NCBI GenBank assembly: GCA_947095535.1 | Contig: OX352772.1 | Coordinates: forward strand, 191,062,125 to 191,126,124 | Reading direction: 5' to 3' | DNA: 64,000 nt | Source of the DNA: Poecilobothrus nobilitatus | Lineage: Eukaryota; Arthropoda; Insecta; Diptera; Dolichopodidae | Part shown: positions 59,221 through 64,000 of the stretch, one piece after another | Numbering within the stretch: the first letter of the stretch is position 1 | How the letters are laid out: each line of letters opens with the position of its first letter | Position numbers and translations under genes: made by a program | Notes under the pieces: generated by a model | What the model saw: only the letters and a program-made list of their open reading frames with translations | Databases searched by the model: none | Told to the model about the DNA's origin: nothing

Positions 59221-59682
59221 TAAATTCATACAATTTTTTACAGCACATCTTTTTAAATTTTCAGTAATGTTATGGTGAGGGCAAATGGTTGTGAAATTTC
59301 TTAGTTTCTGAAGAGATGGAATGTCATTATCTAAATTGATAACTTCTACTGAATTGCAAACAAATTTATCTAAAAATTTCTTTTTCTGGTACCCCTTCAC
59401 ATAAACGACATCGAATGAATTTAAATGTTCATTTAATGTATTTTTAATTGTTGAATATTCTATAAATCCATCATCCCAGTCAAGACCATTTATTTGTCTT
59501 TTATTGAATTCAGTTTGCTGTTTAACATCACTATTTAACTCTTCGAACGAGTAAGGTGCTTTAAATTGAAACAGCATTGGTATCAGTGATCCTTCAGCTA
59601 TTAAAGCATATTCCTTCAAGAAATATTGTTTATTATTTCCAAAAATAAACTGTAGATCAGCTACTGCTTTCTTGCTGCTCAT
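59206..59682 (-). CDS. Polinton-linked ORF-X, intact; possible RNase H-like (DEDDh-type) fold
   Basis: ATG at 59682, 158 residues, no internal break. It starts MSSKKAVADLQFIFGNNKQY, continues YALIAEGSLIPMLFQFKAPY and INGLDWDDGFIEYSTIKNTL, then FDVVYVKGYQKKKFLDKFV, VEVINLDNDIPSLQKLRNF and CPHHN..LKRCAVKNCMNLY. Copies at 19589 and 16984 keep DLQF, the VKG box and the CAVKN end. The spacing of an early Asp in a beta-strand, a mid VKG..K-FL segment, a V-NLD strand and a terminal His-x-Ala-like helix resembles a DEDDh exonuclease or the RNase H-like domain of Maelstrom. That is inference by pattern only. The Cys/His cluster at the end could bind zinc. It converges on the plus-strand gene ending near 59220. 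Confidence 0.6.
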   Translation of the reverse strand: MSSKKAVADLQFIFGNNKQYFLKEYALIAEGSLIPMLFQFKAPYSFEELNSDVKQQTEFNKRQINGLDWDDGFIEYSTIKNTLNEHLNSFDVVYVKGYQKKKFLDKFVCNSVEVINLDNDIPSLQKLRNFTTICPHHNITENLKRCAVKNCMNLYICI

Positions 59683-59689
59683 TTTGTTT

Positions 59690-59911
59690 TTACTACATTA
59701 AAATAAGCCAACAGCCTTTTATTTATATCTGATTTCACCAATCATGGTGGGGCAGTTGCGCATTGTACACAATGGGAAATTTTTTTAAATAAAAGAAAAC
59801 TAAATATTATACATAAAGGGTTATCTGATGTACAGTCAATTAAAAAACCATGAGTATAGTAACTATGGCCTGCAGGTTATTCTCGGCAATAATAATATTC
59901 AATATTTAATC
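59690..59911. other. Spacer before the duplicated block
   Basis: No coding sequence. Copy 2 of the capsid-protease block begins at 59912 with AAATCAAGTTTTCAAAG. Confidence 0.5.
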
Positions 59912-60417
59912 AAATCAAGTTTTCAAAGAATTTTTTAGTGAAGTTTTGACATATATCTCTGCTCCTAAGTTATCTCATATCTCTCTACTCCTAAAAATTA
60001 TGATGATTCTGACAATTTAAAAAAGTGTCAGAATCTAACCGCGGGGATTTAATTCGAATATCGCAAACTTTTGATGAAGATAGTTTCTATATAAAAGTTA
60101 ATCAAAGTTATAATGTAAAAACAATACTAACTGAATTATTTCAACAGAAAAAAAATATAAAAAATTTCAAAACAAAATTACCTGAACTATTTAAATTAGC
60201 TGTTGCTAATAATAAAGATGAATTGAATGGAATGATGATGATTTATTCAGATATCATTCAATCATCTGTTTTTCGAAGTAGCAAAGTGCGTGCGTTGAGA
60301 GCTATCAACATAGAAAATTATAGAAAACCTACACATATTGAATTTGAAAATGTTCATTACATACCTATAGAAAAAAATTATTTTGAAACGATAGCGATTA
60401 AAGTTTGTAACCAATAC
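59912..60417 (+). pseudogene. Penton-like minor capsid protein, partial second copy
   Basis: Identical, as far as I compared, to 52707-53212, including the frameshift. It starts in mid-gene and stops in mid-gene at ...KVCNQY, where a deletion joins it to capsid sequence. Confidence 0.85.
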
Positions 60418-61534
60418 TATATATAAAGTTTAAAGTTCAAATATTAAATAAAGATGGATAACTGTGGAGTGCAACCGATAAAATAGGAACCGGGACTGAA
60501 GCAAAGATAGCTCCACAGCCCAGTGTTGTAAATAATTTATTACACTCTTTAATTAAACAATGTAATGTAACTCTAAACGGAAAAATCATCACTCCTTCAG
60601 ATTCCTTATACCATTATAAAGCATACATAACTACTTTACTAAATTATGGTACAGATTCCAGTCAAACACTTCTGGAAGCATCTGGTTGGGAATTGGATAA
60701 ACCAAATGTAAATGATTTTAATAATTCTGGTTCTAAATCAAGACAAAAATCATACAACAATTCTACAGTAGTAGAATTAATGGGAAAATTACATGTATAT
60801 TTCTTCAATACTCCTAAATTACTTTTAAATAATGTTGACATTCGAATTGCTTTAGCCCTAGAAAAACAGGATTTTTTTATTTTCTTTAACGATGCCGATG
60901 AAAGCTATTTAAAAATTCTCGAAGCTACGTTATACATGAAACATTTAACAATTAATCCTAGTATATTGATGGCACATAATACTGTACTGGAAAAGGCTAA
61001 CGCAAAATATTTGTATACGAGAAGTGAAATCAAAACATTTACAATTCCAGCTAACACTTTCAACATATCATTCGATAATATATTTATAGGACAAATAGCA
61101 AAAGCTATTGTATTTTGTATGGTTAATAATGAAAATTTTAATGGCAGAAGATCGAAAAATTCATACCATTTCGATCATCAAAATCTCACACAATTTCAAT
61201 TATATGTGAATGGAGTGCCTGCACCAAAATCTGCAATTGAAACAAGTTTTACATCGAATAATCTTTGTAATTCTAATGCATATTTAACATTATTCAGTAG
61301 AACTGGCATACATCACTCTGATAGAGGACATCAAATTTCAAAAGAACTCTTTTCAAAAGGGCTTTCGATTTGTCATCAGACGCCTCGGGAACTGATACAT
61401 GTCAGAGTTTATTAAACCAGGGAGTAGTAAAGGTTGAAGCAAGACTCAGCTCTCCATTAACTTGTATTGTATTTGCAGAATTCGATGCTAATATCGAAAT
61501 TGATAAAAATCATAATGTATACGTAAACATATAA
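60418..61534 (+). pseudogene. Major capsid protein, second copy, N terminus deleted
   Basis: Matches 54987-56101 at an offset of 5433, with the same premature TAA (60459-60461) and the same late frameshift. The first 58 or so codons, the whole pVI-like gene and the 1-kb retroposon present in copy 1 are missing here. Confidence 0.85.
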
Positions 61535-61545
61535 AAGGAAGTTTA

Positions 61546-61934
61546 ATGGACTATTTCTATTCATTTGAAAATAGCATGTGCTCTAAAAGATTTATTGTTC
61601 TGTACGGACGATAACAATACAATATTTGTAAAAAATATTGCTGTGGCTGGCATAAAAGAAAAATGTAAAACTATTGTAAAAGAATTAAAGTATAAATTTC
61701 CTGTCAGAGATTTAAAAAGAACATATATTGAGAATTACTCTTATATATATCGATAACGAAAAAATAACTAATAATTTAATAAATTTGTTTGAAAAATTCG
61801 ATATAGTTTTAAAAAATGGAAAACTTAAAGCAGAATTTTTAACAACATTTATACGAGGAAATACTCGACTAATTGATATTTGCCGCTTGCAAGAAAATGA
61901 ATACACTTCAGATTTCAAAGGTGCTGAAATGTAA
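61546..61934 (+). pseudogene. Conserved protein upstream of protease, second copy
   Basis: Same as 56113-56501, with the same breaks. Confidence 0.5.
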
Positions 61935-64000
61935 TAACTTAATACATAAAATATTTAGAGGCGTTTATGCTCTTGATAAATTACCACAACAAGTTTTAAA
62001 ACCTAGTATTTTAGTGGTAAATACTGATACTTCTAATGAAAAGGAAACACATTGGTTAGCAATATTTGTTCCAGTTCAAGGGTGTTCAGAATATTTTGAT
62101 TCATTTGGAAATCCGCCATTTCACAGTGAGATTATAAAATTTCTACAAAATCAATCGACATGTTGTGTTTTCAACAATAAGCGTTGACAAAGTAATTTAA
62201 CATCTGTGTACGGACATTATTGTTGTGTATATCTATGGATGCAAAGTTCCCGTAAACGCTTAAAATATTTTCTTAATTTATTCGACACATCATCCCCACT
62301 TAAAAACGATAAAAAACGAGGAAGAATACAGTTGCCTTTGTCAACTCTTAAATACCCGTACGAACCCTTAGTATGTTCACAGCCTGTCACTTTGCTTACA
62401 ATATTATTTTTTTAATATTTTAGTATTTTAAAATAATTTGGGTGAATTTTACAATTTCTAGAACTATGGGTTGTACATATATTCAAACTATATGTTTATA
62501 CATTGTTCAAAAGCAGATTTTAACCTTCCACATAACGATTATCAATCCAAAACTTTTTCATATATTCTATAGTACCATTTAATACTAAGCGGTAAATGTA
62601 TATTAAATTTACTTAGTACAAAATAGTAAATATAATTTTAAATATTATATTATATTAATGCGTACATAGTATATTTATATTTTTATAAGTATATCGCCAT
62701 ACATTGCAATATTTCTTTAAAAATATTTCCATTGACAGAATAATTTCTTATAAGTATAATAAAATACATGTATGTATGCATGTAAATACGGCGGTATATA
62801 ATATACATCTATACTCTTATCATTCATTCACTAGTGACATATACGATATGTAAATAAACATGATATTATATAAGTATGTATGTATATCAATATCATATAA
62901 ATAAAAATTGTTCAAGCAACCGTTATGTTGTTTATTTACTTACAATTTTTTGTACTACGCATTATATCCTCAACAATTTCAAATCGAGTAATTGCAAAAG
63001 GAATGCAAAAAATTTGTTGAAGAAATTTGTTAAAAAATTTGAAAAAATCAAGTAACACCGTCAATTATAAAGTAACCCTATATTATTAAGAAAAGTTGTT
63101 AACAGAAATAAGAGTATAATGTTGAAGCTTTAATTTTTGTGCATTACTTTAAAAAAATTTTAACAGGTGTTCAAGTTACAGGTGTTTAAAAATAGGAAAT
63201 TTTCAGTTTTTGACCCTTTACAGCTCCTAAACGGGGGGTGATACAAAAAAAATTTCTGAAATGACTCATACTTATTTTTAAAGATCTAACTTCTGTCAAA
63301 ATTTCCAACTTAAACCGTTTTGAAGATAGAAGGGTTAAAGGATTTTGCAAAATTTGAGTTTTGCATAACGGTAAATTAAGAAACCGTATACCACAAATAT
63401 ATATTTATTGTATATAACCTTTTAAAGCTAATAAAAGTACTAATCGTTTGGCGTTTTCAAAATGAAGATATACCTTATACAACTTGTGCTATAAAAATTT
63501 AAATATAGAGCTTTTTTGAACCTTTGGGGAGCTGTAGCTCCGTAACGGGTGGGGCTACAAAAAAAAGTTGTTAAAAATAAAATTAATATTTTTATGAGAT
63601 CTATCAGCAGTAAAAATTTCATAGCTCTATTTTAAAAAAAATGTGGGAATCTAAAAGTTAGGTGTTCGAGAGCTACCCGAAGGTTTGGTCGGAACTCAAC
63701 CAAAAAAAATAGGGAATCTACAAATTACTCCCAGAATATTTTTTGTAAATTTCAAGATTCTAGCTTTCTTAGTTTTTGAGTTAGCGTGCTGACGGACAGA
63801 CGGAAGGACATGGCTCAAACGTCTTAGAATTTTTTTCTGATCCGATCCATACCTTTGAAGGTATATCTAGCTCGCTTATTTCGAGGTGTTCCAAACGGAG
63901 GAGTAATTTTATTATACCCGATCCTATCGTACGGGTATAAATACAAAGAATACTTCGAAAAATTTTTAAAAATGTGGGAGAAAAACTATAAATACAAAAT
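61897..64000 (+). pseudogene. Adenain-like protease, second copy, split by the same HINE
   Basis: Same as 56464-58567, including the TGA (62185-62187), the Cys-to-Tyr change at the nucleophile and the HINE at the same base. The window ends within its last codons. Confidence 0.85.
62314..63939 (+). mobile_element. HINE-like type A element, second copy within the duplicated block
   Basis: Same as 56881-58506, carried along by the duplication and not a separate insertion, since the target position is identical. Confidence 0.85.

Larger units (their letters stand above)
59912..64000 (+). repeat. Duplicated Polinton block
   Basis: 59912-60417 equals 52707-53212 (offset 7205) and 60420-64000 equals 54987-58567 (offset 5433). 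No difference was found in the parts compared. The offset change reflects a deletion of about 1.77 kb in this copy relative to the first. Confidence 0.9.

Overview
The window is AT-rich eukaryotic DNA made almost entirely of nested, mostly decayed mobile elements; no host gene is recognisable. The combination of an errantivirus (Gypsy with env) primed by tRNA-Ser, short elements ending in a TATACCC..GGGTATA hairpin with GTCC repeats, TACA/TATG microsatellites, Polintons and several non-LTR families points to an insect, most likely a higher (schizophoran) fly. That assignment is inference.

Layout. 20-439: Penelope-like GIY-YIG fragment. 1004-8599: a complete errantivirus on the minus strand with two LTRs, 4-bp target duplication, tRNA-Ser primer site and broken gag, pol and env. 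8634-9835: a HINE-like element (helentron-associated, non-autonomous; called type A here). 9840-16300: a minus-strand LINE (family A) split by a second HINE-like element carrying a 147-bp tandem array. 16500-20280: two Polinton fragments, each with a G+C-rich minisatellite upstream of the same small gene (ORF-X). 20300-22440: AT-rich repeats with tRNA-like units. 22700-30720: LINE family C (minus), split by two nested HINE-like elements. 31022-32165: LINE D fragment. 32170-34470 and 39045-40940: two copies of one segment (Polinton capsid genes, a SINE, LINE B ORF1). Between them lie a LINE A fragment and a Penelope-like element interrupted by a BEL/Pao fragment. 40943-42610: HINE copies. 43123-43960 and 51000-59682: a Polinton (integrase; ATPase end, small capsid and core genes, penton-like protein, major capsid protein, protease, ORF-X), split by a 6.9-kb LINE A whose ORF1 carries about 1 kb of AAT repeat. 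59912-64000: a second, apparently identical copy of the capsid-protease block with an internal deletion.

Working relations. The Polinton genes would have formed a virion-like module (packaging ATPase, penton and major capsid proteins, adenain-like maturation protease, pVI-like protein), with integrase for insertion. Almost all of them are broken here, and the protease has lost its catalytic cysteine. The errantivirus is young by LTR identity but every large frame carries a break. The one Polinton frame that remains fully open is ORF-X at 59206-59682.
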